This document shows positions 1 to 9,162 of a stretch of DNA of 18,488 nt, piece after piece. The stretch spans positions 1 through 18,488 of the forward strand of contig JACKHV010000015.1 in NCBI GenBank assembly GCA_020638835.1, given 5' to 3'. Every line of letters begins with the position of its first letter. Within the stretch, counting starts at the first letter, position 1. Under the pieces are notes generated by a model. That model was given only the letters and a program-made list of their open reading frames with translations, had not been told where the DNA came from and searched no databases. Made by a program: the position numbers and the translations under genes. Origin of the DNA: Planctomycetota bacterium. GTDB taxonomy: Bacteria > Planctomycetota > UBA1135 > GCA-002686595.

Positions 1-2
1 TG

Positions 3-30
3 ACCGACCACCGACCACTGACTACTGATA
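3..30. repeat. Degenerate heptamer tandem repeat at the left edge
   Basis: Four consecutive 7-base units are visible: ACCGACC, ACCGACC, ACTGACT and ACTGATA. They fit a shared pattern ACYGAYY with the last unit decaying. The array reaches the window edge, so its true length is unknown. It lies downstream of the miaE operon in a stretch (1-289) where I see no convincing gene. Confidence 0.6.
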
Positions 31-263
31 GGCAACGGACGTTCCTTGACTGTCGAGATCATCCCCGGCCAGTGCGTCGACTTCAGATGGCGGCGATCAC
101 CCGCGCTGAGTTGTCACCTTCGAACCGCGACCAGCGACGTCGCGGCATGGTCGTCTTCAGATCACGACGCTTGCCGTCGCTGACTCGGCATTCGTCGTCG
201 GTCGGGGATCGTTGGTCCCTAGGCCCCGGTTACGCCTTGCCTCGCCCGAGCTCCGCCGCGTCA

Positions 264-277
264 CGGCCTGGGGGCCG
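264..277 (-). terminator. Possible hairpin terminator after miaE
   Basis: CGGCC, a TGGG loop and GGCCG form a perfect 5-bp stem, extendable past a two-base bulge by CA/TG. It begins 12 bases beyond the miaE stop codon on the minus strand, the end of the five-gene operon. No T-run follows, so intrinsic termination is doubtful. Confidence 0.25.
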
Positions 278-289
278 CGTGGTCGCACC

Positions 290-886
290 TCACAACGTCG
301 CCCAACCCGAGTGCACGCGCGGCCCCGGCGCGGCCTCGCGGGCGCAGCGGGCCTCGATCTCGAGCAACTCGGTCTGGCGCTTCGCGACGAGGCGCGCGTC
401 GAACAGGTTGCGGGCCAAGCGGTCGAACAATGCCTGATGTCCGGACTCGCTCGGGACGAGGGCGCGGTAGAGGGCCGCGAGGCGTTCGTCGTGGAGGCCC
501 TCGGCGAGGAGGTGGAAGCGTTCGAGGCTGCGCAGCTCGATCAGGCCGGCGATCAGCAGGCGGTCAAGGAGGGAGTCGCCGCGCGTCGGGCCGGAGTCGG
601 CGAGGAGGCGTTCGGCGTACTCGTTGACCTCGACCGGGCCGAGCGTGCCGCCGAGTAGGTGCAGGAGCTCGACGGCTTGCCGGAAGTGCTCCATCTCCTC
701 GGCCGCCATCGCGGAGAGTTCGGCGACGAGCGGTGTGTTCGTGCGGTGCTTGAGGAGCAACGCTTGCGCCGTTGCCGCTGCCTTCAGCTCGCAGTGCGCG
801 TGGTCGGAGAGGAGCGCCGTCGGATCGTGCTCCACCGTCGCCACCCAAGCGGGCGGCGTGAGCGCGGCGAGCTTGAAGGGCTTCAC
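290..886 (-). CDS. miaE: tRNA-(ms2)io6A37 hydroxylase MiaE
   Basis: MiaE is a non-haem diiron monooxygenase that hydroxylates the isopentenyl group of (ms2)i6A at position 37 of tRNA. The 198-residue product has the ferritin-like ligand series of the family: Glu33 in HCELKA, Glu64/His67 in EEMEHF, Glu117 in the IELRSLERF motif, and Glu147/His150 in SESGH. The frame stays open far upstream inside the preceding gene, but the family homology begins at VKPFKLAAL. I therefore place the start at the GTG whose last two bases form part of the upstream stop (GTGA overlap). It is the last gene of a five-gene overlapping operon. The length matches short bacterial MiaE proteins. The partner enzymes MiaA and MiaB, which make its substrate, are not in the window. 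Confidence 0.9.
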   Translation of the reverse strand: MKPFKLAALTPPAWVATVEHDPTALLSDHAHCELKAAATAQALLLKHRTNTPLVAELSAMAAEEMEHFRQAVELLHLLGGTLGPVEVNEYAERLLADSGPTRGDSLLDRLLIAGLIELRSLERFHLLAEGLHDERLAALYRALVPSESGHQALFDRLARNLFDARLVAKRQTELLEIEARCAREAAPGPRVHSGWATL

Positions 887-1500
887 GACTTGTTCAGCCC
901 GGGGACCCACTTGATGTCCGCCTTGCCGCCGTCGTTCAGCACGCGGCCGAAGACGAAGAGCAGGTCCGAGAGCCGGTTCAAGTAGCGCATCACCTCGCGG
1001 TTCACCGCGCCCTCGGGCTCGTGCTCGATCAGCGCGCTGACCTCGCGCTCGGCGCGGCGGCAGACCGTGCGCGCGACGTGCATCCACGCCGAGCCGAGCG
1101 TGCCGCCGGGCAGACAGAAGGAGTCGAGCGGCTCGAGCAGCTCGTTCTGTTCGTCGAGCAGCGCGTCGAGTCGCGCGGTGTAGTCGGCGGTGATGCGCAG
1201 CTTGTCCCCCATCTCGCCCGGGACGCAGAGGTCGCTGCCGAGATCGAAGAGGTCGTTCTGGATGCCGCGGAGCCACGTCGCGTGCGGATCACTCACGCCC
1301 GCGGCGATCGCTACGCCGAGCATCGAAGAGAGTTCGTCGAGCGTGCCGTAGGCGGCGATGCGCGGGTGGTGCTTCGGCAGCCTCGATCCGTCGCCGAGCC
1401 CGGTCGTGCCGTCGTCGCCGGTTTTCGTGCTGATGCGGTTCAGGCGCACGACCGCCTTCTGCTTCGCGGGCTGCTCGCCGCCGGTGCTCGAGTCAGTCAT
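883..1500 (-). CDS. pduO: PduO-type cob(I)alamin adenosyltransferase
   Basis: This enzyme transfers the adenosyl group of ATP to cob(I)alamin to make adenosylcobalamin. The 205-residue protein shows the family landmarks in order: TKTGDDGTTGL (residues 25-35, ATP binding), YGTLDELSS (51-59), CRRAER (147-152) and YLNRLSDLLF (173-182). The size is usual for single-domain PduO/MMAB proteins. Its ATG overlaps the end of the trmJ-like gene by eight bases, and its TGA shares bases with the GTG of miaE, so translation is probably coupled on both sides. The first 20 residues are polar and not conserved. No adenosylcobalamin-dependent enzyme is encoded nearby, so it may serve the whole cell or help recycle the cofactor. 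Confidence 0.93.
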   Translation of the reverse strand: MTDSSTGGEQPAKQKAVVRLNRISTKTGDDGTTGLGDGSRLPKHHPRIAAYGTLDELSSMLGVAIAAGVSDPHATWLRGIQNDLFDLGSDLCVPGEMGDKLRITADYTARLDALLDEQNELLEPLDSFCLPGGTLGSAWMHVARTVCRRAEREVSALIEHEPEGAVNREVMRYLNRLSDLLFVFGRVLNDGGKADIKWVPGLNKS

Positions 1501-2257
1501 CGCTGGTCACCTTCTTGGAGGGGCTGGGGTTCAGTCCAAAGTCTGCCGGCACCTTCTTCGAGCCGAGCGAGCGCGCCATCATGTGCCACGCGCGGGCGTC
1601 GGAGGTCGAGAGCTGCGACCGGCCGAAGACACGGTCGATGGAGCGCACGATCAGGCGCTTCGCCTCGTCGCTGCGCGCGACGTTGTCGCTGAACGCGTGC
1701 CTGAGGTTCGCGATCAGGAATGCGCGCTCCTCGCCCTTCAACGGATGGCCGCCGGGTTCGGGCCGGTGCACCTCGGTGCCCGTGTACAGTCCTTGCAGCA
1801 CGACGCCGACGCAGACCGCGAGGTTCAACGAGGTGTGGTCCGCGCTCGTCCTGATGTGCACGAGTTCCTGGCACAGCGCGGCGTCGTCCGCGGAGAGCCC
1901 GAACTCCTCGCTGCCGAAGACCAGTGCAACGAGCTCCTCGGGATCGTCCGTGCGCTCGACCAATCCGCCGCGCAGTTCGTTCCACTCCGCGCGCACGACG
2001 TCGCCGCGCACGCGCGCCGTGAAGCCGACGGCCCAGGTCGTGCCCTCGAGCGCCTCCGCGAGCGTGTCGACGACGCGCAGCTTGCCGGCGATCTCGTCGA
2101 CACCGTGCGACATCTGCTCGAACTCGGGGTGCAGGAGCAGCGCGGGGCGGCTCGGCTTCACCAGCACCAGCTCGCAGGGACCGAAGTTGTCGGCGACGCG
2201 CAGCGCCATGCCCACGTTGCGGGGACCGGCGGGGTTGACGAGGACGACGCGTTTCAT
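1493..2257 (-). CDS. trmJ: TrmJ-like tRNA 2'-O-methyltransferase (SPOUT)
   Basis: This is a TrmH/SpoU-family SAM-dependent 2'-O-ribose methyltransferase; TrmJ modifies nucleotide 32 of the tRNA anticodon loop. The 254-residue product carries the three SPOUT motifs: NPAGPRNVGMALRVADNFG near the N-terminus (Asn and Arg of motif 1), VFGSEEFGLS in the middle (motif 2), and TSLNLAVCVGVVL (motif 3, trefoil-knot SAM site). A C-terminal helical tail with FLIANLRHAF and DARAWHMMARSL matches the TrmJ-type dimer extension, and the length is close to E. coli TrmJ. The ATG shares ATGA with the stop of the upstream lipoprotein gene. The exact target base cannot be read from the sequence; other TrmH-family roles are possible but less likely. 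Confidence 0.87.
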   Translation of the reverse strand: MKRVVLVNPAGPRNVGMALRVADNFGPCELVLVKPSRPALLLHPEFEQMSHGVDEIAGKLRVVDTLAEALEGTTWAVGFTARVRGDVVRAEWNELRGGLVERTDDPEELVALVFGSEEFGLSADDAALCQELVHIRTSADHTSLNLAVCVGVVLQGLYTGTEVHRPEPGGHPLKGEERAFLIANLRHAFSDNVARSDEAKRLIVRSIDRVFGRSQLSTSDARAWHMMARSLGSKKVPADFGLNPSPSKKVTSDD

Positions 2258-4320
2258 CGGGTGCGGGAGGCGCGGAGCAGGAAGCGGCGTTCGGCGGCGG
2301 AGGGCAGGGTGATCGGGGCGGAGGGCGGCGGACCGAGCAGCTCGAGGCCGAGCGCGGGACCTTGGGGCCGAGCACCATACAGCGTCGCGTCGTTCCAGAC
2401 GCCCGCCGAGAGCAGGATCGTGACTTCGCCGGCCGCCACGGCGCGCTTGCGGTCGACGCGCGTCTCGGAAGCGCCGACCCGCACGCCGCCCAGCTCCGCC
2501 CGGAACGCCAGTTCGCCGCCGGCGCTGCGCAGGATGCGCGCGACCAGCGGAGCTTCGCCGCGGGCGATCCAGGCGCCCGGCCGCAGCGGGTGCGGTTCGA
2601 GCGACGCGCCGTCCGACAGCTCCAGCCAGACGCTGTCGGGCTCGAGGCGCGTGGGCCAGGCCTCGACCAGAAGCTCGGCCGGACCGTCGCCCTCGGCGCC
2701 GAGCGTGACTTCGCGCCACGCGCCGGCCGCCGCGAGGTCGAGCCGCGGCGCGGGGCCGTCTTCGGGCCAGACGTCCGCCGAAGCACGCGGCACCGTCGGC
2801 AAGTCGGTCTCCGCGAGCGTCCGCGCACCGACGGCGCAGTCGGACTCGGTGATCGCCGTGCCGCGCCAACGCGCGACGAACCCGGGCCTCCAGCGCGACG
2901 CTCGCAGCAGAACGCGTCCGCCGCCCTCGAGCTCGAGCGACTTGCCCTTCGCGTCCGGCACACGAACGCTCTCCCCCGCTTCCGCGGTGAGTTCGAGCGT
3001 CGCCGCCGCCGCGCCCGCGTTGCGCGCCGCGACGCGCTCGACCGGCCACGCTGTGCGCCACGGGAACGGGCGTACCTCGACGTCCGGCTCGCTCGCGACG
3101 CGCGCCTCGCCCGTCACGTCGGAGTTCCACTGCTCCGTCGATCCGTCCGGTGCCTCCAGCGTCAGCAGGAAGCGCGTCTCCCCCGCGCGCGCGACGACGG
3201 CGACGAGGTCCGCGGGGCCGGACGGCCGCGCGACGCGAGCGTCGGCGCGCGCAGGCTGCGTGACCACGGCGGACAAGGCCGCGCGCAGGTCGGACTCCTG
3301 CACGATGCCGTCGAAGCGAGGCAGCCCGAGCGTGTAGAGCGGCGCCGCGCCGCCCGCGTTCGTCTCGATCGCGGCGCTCCACGGATCGCGCGCAGCGCCG
3401 CCGGCGACGACGAGGCGCAAGCGGTCGCGGCGGCCCGTCTCCGCGAGGCGCGCGAGCAAGCCGGCGAGCATCGCGTCCGCACGCGCGAGTCGAGCGTCCG
3501 CCTCCGCCGCTTGCAGCACGTCCCAGTAGGCGTCCCCGCGACGGCGCACGAGGCGCTCCCGCAGCGCTTCCCCGGCGATTGCCGGATCCGCGGCGAGGCG
3601 CGCGCGCATGTCGGCGAGTTCCTCCCGCGCTTCCGCGCTCGTCTGCACGCTCTCCAGGCGCTCGAGGCGCGCGGCGAGGTGCGGCGCGAGCTCGGTCGGC
3701 GAGGGCGGGGCGCGCCGCGCGAGCACGTCGGTCGCGACGAGCAGGAAGACGGGGCGGTCGGTCTCGAGCGCAGCGTCGAGTTCCGGTGCGAGCGCGCGCC
3801 ACGCGGCGTCGTGCGCCGAAGCGGACGCCGCAGCCCCGAAGGGCGGCGCGAAGAAGCGGTCGAACTGCGACGCGAGGCAGGCGAGTTCCGCGCGCGAGAC
3901 GGCGGCGCAGCGCAGGTACCCCGCTTCGCGCAGCTTGCGCGCCAGTGGTCCCTCCGGTCGGCGCCGCACGCCCCAGTCGAGCAGCCCCATGGCGGCCGGG
4001 ATCCGTCCGGACTCCGCCAGCACACTCGTCAGTCGCGTCTCGGACAGGTCGCTCGACGGGACGTAGTTCGGGACGCTGCGCAAGCACTCGAGGCGCGCGA
4101 GTGTCGGCGTCGCTGACGCGGAAGCACCCGCGGCGTCGAAGCACAACTCGGGCGGAACGCCTTCCCACCACAACACGACGATCGTGTCGCGCGGCGGCGG
4201 TTCGTCCTCCGACGAACACGCGGCGACGAAGAGCGTGAGCAACCATGCGACGCCGGCGAGGAGCGCTCGCCGCGCGCACACGACGCGGGCGCGTCGCGGC
4301 TCACGCGCGATGCGTCTCAC
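2254..4320 (-). CDS. Lipoprotein with inactive sulfatase-like domain
   Basis: The 688-residue product begins with an Arg-rich n-region and a hydrophobic stretch ending LFVAAC|SS, a good lipobox with Cys35 as the lipidated residue. Residues 45-360 follow the order of a sulfatase/alkaline phosphatase fold: DTIVVL (first strand), TPTLARL (71-77, cf. TPNLDRL), LARKLREAGY (126-135), FDRFF (154-158), PVFLLVATD (190-198), and LVVAGGAARD (303-312) where active enzymes have a strand followed by DHGE. The usual first-strand Asp, the Cys/Ser nucleophile in a CxPxR/SxPxR context, and the later Asp-His are absent, so I infer a pseudoenzyme. Residues 360-688 look like beta-sandwich repeats with no family I recognise. 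I chose the GTG that shares GTGA with the upstream stop; the longer open frame upstream is antiparallel shadow of the dehydratase gene. The role is unknown, probably periplasmic and membrane-anchored. Confidence 0.7.
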   Translation of the reverse strand: MRRIAREPRRARVVCARRALLAGVAWLLTLFVAACSSEDEPPPRDTIVVLWWEGVPPELCFDAAGASASATPTLARLECLRSVPNYVPSSDLSETRLTSVLAESGRIPAAMGLLDWGVRRRPEGPLARKLREAGYLRCAAVSRAELACLASQFDRFFAPPFGAAASASAHDAAWRALAPELDAALETDRPVFLLVATDVLARRAPPSPTELAPHLAARLERLESVQTSAEAREELADMRARLAADPAIAGEALRERLVRRRGDAYWDVLQAAEADARLARADAMLAGLLARLAETGRRDRLRLVVAGGAARDPWSAAIETNAGGAAPLYTLGLPRFDGIVQESDLRAALSAVVTQPARADARVARPSGPADLVAVVARAGETRFLLTLEAPDGSTEQWNSDVTGEARVASEPDVEVRPFPWRTAWPVERVAARNAGAAAATLELTAEAGESVRVPDAKGKSLELEGGGRVLLRASRWRPGFVARWRGTAITESDCAVGARTLAETDLPTVPRASADVWPEDGPAPRLDLAAAGAWREVTLGAEGDGPAELLVEAWPTRLEPDSVWLELSDGASLEPHPLRPGAWIARGEAPLVARILRSAGGELAFRAELGGVRVGASETRVDRKRAVAAGEVTILLSAGVWNDATLYGARPQGPALGLELLGPPPSAPITLPSAAERRFLLRASRTR

Positions 4321-5291
4321 TTCTCGCCTCGCAAGGCCGCGAGCTGTTCCGGCGCCGGATTGCCGCCGGACACGACGACGACCACGCGCAGCGGATCGTC
4401 CTTCGTCTTGCCTTCGAGCCACTCCTCGGGGATCAGCCCGGCGTCGACGAGCGCGGTCGCCGCGGCGCCGGCGGGTTCGACGACCTCGCCGAGCTGCACG
4501 AGACGCTTCTGCGCCGCGTAGATCGCTTCGTCCGGGAGCAAGCCGACGCCGTCGATCGTCTCCAGGCAGATCGCGACGTTGCGCTCGCCGGCCGAGAGCG
4601 GGCAGAGCCCTTGCACGTTCGTCGTGATCGCGTCGAGCAGCACGCCTTCCCCCGCCGCGAGGCCGAGCGCCATCGACGGCGCGCCCGCCGGCTCCGCGCC
4701 GAGGATCCACGGACGCCCGCCGAGCTCGAGGCGCAGCGCGAGGCTCGTCCCCGCGATCAAGCCGCCGCCGCCGACCGGCACGACGACCACGTCCGCACCG
4801 CCGCAGTCCTGCGCGATCTCGACGCCGACGGTTCCCGCGCCTTCGATCGTGCGGTCGTCATCGTACGGGTGGACGAGAAGCGCGCCGGCCTCGACGCGCT
4901 CGCGGCAGAGCTGTTCGGCGTGCTCGCGCGTGTCACCCAGGATCACTTCCGCGCCGTGTTCGCGGCACGCAGCGATCTTGTTCGGGTAGGCGTCCTTCGG
5001 CATCACGATCGTCGCCTTCACGCCGGCGCGCTTCGCGGCCCAGGCGAGCGCGCGTCCGTGGTTGCCCGAGCTGGTCGCGATCACGCCGCGCTCGCGCTCC
5101 GCCTGCGTGAGCTGCGAGAGGTTGTTCCATGCACCGCGCGCCTTGAACGCGCCCTCGTTCTGGCGGTTCTCGAGCTTGGCGAGCAGCTCGATGCGTTCGT
5201 CGAGGCTGGGGATGCGCACGATCGGGGTGCGCTCGGTCGCCTCGGCGACGCGCGCGTGCGCGCCGCGCGAGTCGATCCCGTAGAAGCGCAT
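4317..5291 (-). CDS. Threonine/serine dehydratase-like PLP enzyme
   Basis: This fold-type II PLP enzyme probably deaminates threonine or serine to a 2-oxo acid plus ammonia. The 324-residue protein has the PLP-lysine motif QNEGAFKARGA with Lys50, the substrate loop SSGNHGRA (74-81), the phosphate-binding GGGGLIAG (174-181) and a C-terminal SGGN (308-311). There is no ACT-like regulatory domain, so it resembles the short catabolic dehydratases or serine racemase rather than full-length IlvA. I chose the ATG at 5291, which has GGGGA about five bases upstream; an in-frame ATG at 5336 would add 15 residues but has a poorly spaced GAGG. It is the first gene of the overlapping operon, and its TGA shares bases with the GTG of the lipoprotein gene. 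Exact substrate is uncertain. Confidence 0.85.
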   Translation of the reverse strand: MRFYGIDSRGAHARVAEATERTPIVRIPSLDERIELLAKLENRQNEGAFKARGAWNNLSQLTQAERERGVIATSSGNHGRALAWAAKRAGVKATIVMPKDAYPNKIAACREHGAEVILGDTREHAEQLCRERVEAGALLVHPYDDDRTIEGAGTVGVEIAQDCGGADVVVVPVGGGGLIAGTSLALRLELGGRPWILGAEPAGAPSMALGLAAGEGVLLDAITTNVQGLCPLSAGERNVAICLETIDGVGLLPDEAIYAAQKRLVQLGEVVEPAGAAATALVDAGLIPEEWLEGKTKDDPLRVVVVVSGGNPAPEQLAALRGEK

Positions 5292-5409
5292 CCAGTCCCC
5301 GCCGCGGTGGCGCCGTTCCAGTCTGGCAGATTGCATGGCCTCGAATCTGTCCGATTCGCGCGCAGCGTGCGACGACCGGGGCGGGAATTCGTCCGAGGGT
5401 CCTCGGGAT
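5292..5409. other. Intergenic gap with two short hairpins
   Basis: This gap lies between the DUF1275 gene and the dehydratase, both on the minus strand. It holds CGAATC-TGTCC-GATTCG (5342-5358, a 6-bp stem) and the near-loopless palindrome CCGAGG-GT-CCTCGG (5393-5406). Neither has a T-run. The first could be a weak terminator or attenuator; I see no clear promoter for the dehydratase operon, so read-through from the DUF1275 gene is possible. Confidence 0.35.
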
Positions 5410-6096
5410 TCAGCCGGTGAGGTCCTCGGGAGGGATGATCGTGCGCTTCACGACGCTCCAGACCAGACCCCCGAGTACGTATCCCGCCCCGACGACCGTG
5501 AGCAGCGGCACGCTGGTCCGAGCCAAGGTGAATCCGCTCGTCAACGCACCGAGGAAGAAGGCGACGCAGATCGCCGCCGGAACGAGAATGCCGTGCCTCG
5601 GTATGGCTCGACCGCGCATGCGCATCCCGAGGGATGTGCCCAAGTCGGTCAGCAGGCCGGTGATGTGCGTGGTCCGCAGGATGATCTGCCGATAGCGCGT
5701 CGCGAGTGCGTTCTGCACGCCACAGGCGCACGCCGCGAGCCCGATCGCCAGATGCGGATGGCCCGGCCGAAGCATCTCGGAGCCGACCAACAGGCAGCCG
5801 ATGAAGATGACGGTCCGGCCGTATGGGCGCGCCAGCACGAGATTCGGCTGGTGAATCACGAATCCGGCCAAGACCGCGCCGAGCACGAATCCCAGCGCAG
5901 CGGCCAAGACCTGCCAGGAGTGTGTGAGCGCCTCGTCCGAGGCATCCGCCCAGTCCATGGCGAGCCGCGAGACGTCGCCCGTCAGGTGGCTGACCGACGT
6001 CCCGGTGCGCAGCAGGAAGGCGACGTTGACGACGGAGGCTCCGAAGGCCAAGAGGCATCCGCCGAGGAGGACGTAGAGGTCTCTGCGCGTGTTCAT
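5410..6096 (-). CDS. DUF1275 (YoaK-type) membrane protein
   Basis: The 228-residue product has about six hydrophobic helices, starting YVLLGGCLLAFGASVVNVAF and ending VVGAGYVLGGLVWSVV. Family signatures are clear: SHLTGDVSRLA after helix 1, and CGVQNALATRY followed by ILRTTHITGLLTDLG in the middle. DUF1275 proteins are inner-membrane proteins of unknown transport role. I chose the ATG at 6096 (MNTRRDLYV) rather than the farther upstream in-frame codon, because the family homology begins here and the longer version would add a charged, unconserved leader overlapping the divergent dusC promoter region. It seems to be transcribed alone or with the downstream dehydratase operon. Confidence 0.88.
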   Translation of the reverse strand: MNTRRDLYVLLGGCLLAFGASVVNVAFLLRTGTSVSHLTGDVSRLAMDWADASDEALTHSWQVLAAALGFVLGAVLAGFVIHQPNLVLARPYGRTVIFIGCLLVGSEMLRPGHPHLAIGLAACACGVQNALATRYRQIILRTTHITGLLTDLGTSLGMRMRGRAIPRHGILVPAAICVAFFLGALTSGFTLARTSVPLLTVVGAGYVLGGLVWSVVKRTIIPPEDLTG

Positions 6097-6106
6097 CTCG
6101 GCGCGG

Positions 6107-6112
6107 ACTCTA
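6107..6112 (-). promoter_or_regulatory. Possible -10 element for the DUF1275 gene
   Basis: On the minus strand TAGAGT lies ten bases before the ATG at 6096. No good -35 is visible. It resembles the other -10-like hexamers found in front of lead genes in this window. Confidence 0.25.
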
Positions 6113-6153
6113 GTGCTTCCCTTGCGCCGCAACCAGCGGCTCGGCTCAGGCAC

Positions 6154-6182
6154 TTGGCCGTGCGTCGCGCGCCGCATAGATT
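6154..6182 (+). promoter_or_regulatory. Possible promoter for the dusC-like gene, perhaps leaderless
   Basis: TTGGCC (6154-6159), a 17-base spacer and TAGATT (6177-6182) form a sigma70-type arrangement. Only six bases separate TAGATT from GTG at 6189, with ATG directly following at 6192. This spacing is typical of leaderless transcripts, in which transcription starts at the initiation codon. Confidence 0.35.
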
Positions 6183-6191
6183 CCGAGCGTG

Positions 6192-7127
6192 ATGCAGCTG
6201 CCCTTCACCGGTCCCTGGCTCCTCGCGCCGATGGAAGGCGTAACGGAGCCGTGCTTCCGCGAGCTCGTTCTCGAGCGCAACCCGCCCGACACGCTCGGCG
6301 GCGCGTTCACGGAGTTCGTGCGCGTCGTCAGCGAAGCGCTCCCGGCCAAGACGCTACGGAAGCACCTCGGTCCGCGCCGGTTCCCGCAGCCGGTCGGCTT
6401 GCAGCTGATGGGCGCGGACCTCGCCGCGCTGGCCGAGACGGCGCGGCGCGCCGAGGAATCGGGCGCGCCGCTGATCGACCTGAACTTCGGCTGCCCGGCG
6501 AAGGGTGCGTTGCGCGGCTGCAGCGGTTCCGACCTGCTACGCGACCCGGTTCGACTCGAACAAACGGTGAAGGCAGTGAAGGAGGCGGTCGAGTCGATCC
6601 CCGTCACGGCCAAGATACGCGCCGGCTACGACCACGCGAACGACGTCGAGATCCTCGCGCGCGCCGCGGAGGCGGGCGGCGCAGACCTCCTGACCGTCCA
6701 CTGCCGCACGCGCGCCGAGTTCTACAGCGAAGCAGTCGAATGGGAGCGCATCGCGCGCGCCGTGCGAGCCGTTTCGATCCCCGTCTGCGGCAACGGCGGC
6801 GTCCGGACGCACGCCGACCTCGAGCGCATGCGCGCCGAGACCGGTTGCAGCTACGTGATGGTCGGTCAGGCCGCCTTGGGCGACCCGTGGATCTTCAGCG
6901 GTCGGTCGGTCGGGGCCGCGCAGGCCGCCGACTTCCTCGTGGCTTACGCCGATTTGCTGGCCGAACGGTCCGGAACGCGGCCCGCGCGGGTGACGGGGCG
7001 GCTCAAGCAACTCCTGGCTCGCTGGACCGCGGGGGGGCTAGTAGAAGACGAAGAGCGAGGAGAGTGGCTCTCCGAGCGTGACCCGGAACGGACTCTCGTC
7101 CGACTCCGAGCCGCCATGACTGCCTGA
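6192..7127 (+). CDS. dusC: tRNA-dihydrouridine synthase, DusC-like
   Basis: Dus enzymes use FMN and NADPH to reduce uridines in tRNA to dihydrouridine. The 311-residue TIM-barrel protein has LAPMEGVTEPCFR at the start, the catalytic cysteine (Cys101) in LNFGCPAKGA, VTAKIRAGYD with the RNA/FMN lysine, the VHCRTRAEFY strand and CGNGGV plus VMVGQAALGDPW for FMN phosphate binding. The phrase TEFVRVVSEALPAK closely resembles E. coli DusC (U16), not DusA or DusB, so I favour that subfamily. A GTG lies directly before the ATG and could be used instead. It is divergent from the DUF1275 gene and 88 bases upstream of speA. Confidence 0.9.
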   Translation: MQLPFTGPWLLAPMEGVTEPCFRELVLERNPPDTLGGAFTEFVRVVSEALPAKTLRKHLGPRRFPQPVGLQLMGADLAALAETARRAEESGAPLIDLNFGCPAKGALRGCSGSDLLRDPVRLEQTVKAVKEAVESIPVTAKIRAGYDHANDVEILARAAEAGGADLLTVHCRTRAEFYSEAVEWERIARAVRAVSIPVCGNGGVRTHADLERMRAETGCSYVMVGQAALGDPWIFSGRSVGAAQAADFLVAYADLLAERSGTRPARVTGRLKQLLARWTAGGLVEDEERGEWLSERDPERTLVRLRAAMTA

Positions 7128-7143
7128 ACCGCGCCGGCGACCC

Positions 7144-7149
7144 TATACT
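7144..7149 (+). promoter_or_regulatory. Possible -10 element for speA
   Basis: TATACT lies about 66 bases before the speA ATG, in the only gap between dusC and speA. The -35 region is poor, so this is only a candidate. It would start a transcript covering speA, slyD and the membrane protein gene. Confidence 0.35.
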
Positions 7150-7215
7150 GTTCGCCCGAATTCCCCTCGAGACCCCCCCGGCGCCGTGCGCCCCGCCTTC
7201 GCAGAGAGACCACGC

Positions 7216-9158
<1,943 letters not shown>

Positions 9159-9162
<4 letters not shown>

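Larger units (their letters stand above)
1..289. other. Non-coding stretch downstream of miaE
   Basis: I find no gene here. The open frames that cross it read into the antisense of miaE and give low-complexity Arg/Ser-rich translations. It holds the heptamer repeat at 3-30, the phrase CTTCAGAT twice (near 81 and 154), and a GC-rich hairpin at 264-277 just past the miaE stop. Confidence 0.5.

Noticed and set aside
1358..3337. Long plus-strand open frame opposite pduO, trmJ and the lipoprotein gene
   Set aside because: It lies antisense to genes with clear family motifs; its translation is Arg/Ser/Ala-rich with no recognisable motif, as expected from GC-rich DNA.
2362..4116. Plus-strand open frame of about 584 codons
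   Set aside because: Antisense shadow of the lipoprotein gene; composition is dominated by Arg, Ala, Gly and Glu, with no motif.
5393..5406. Palindrome CCGAGGGTCCTCGG as a terminator
   Set aside because: The two-base loop is too small for a stable hairpin as drawn, and no T-run follows.
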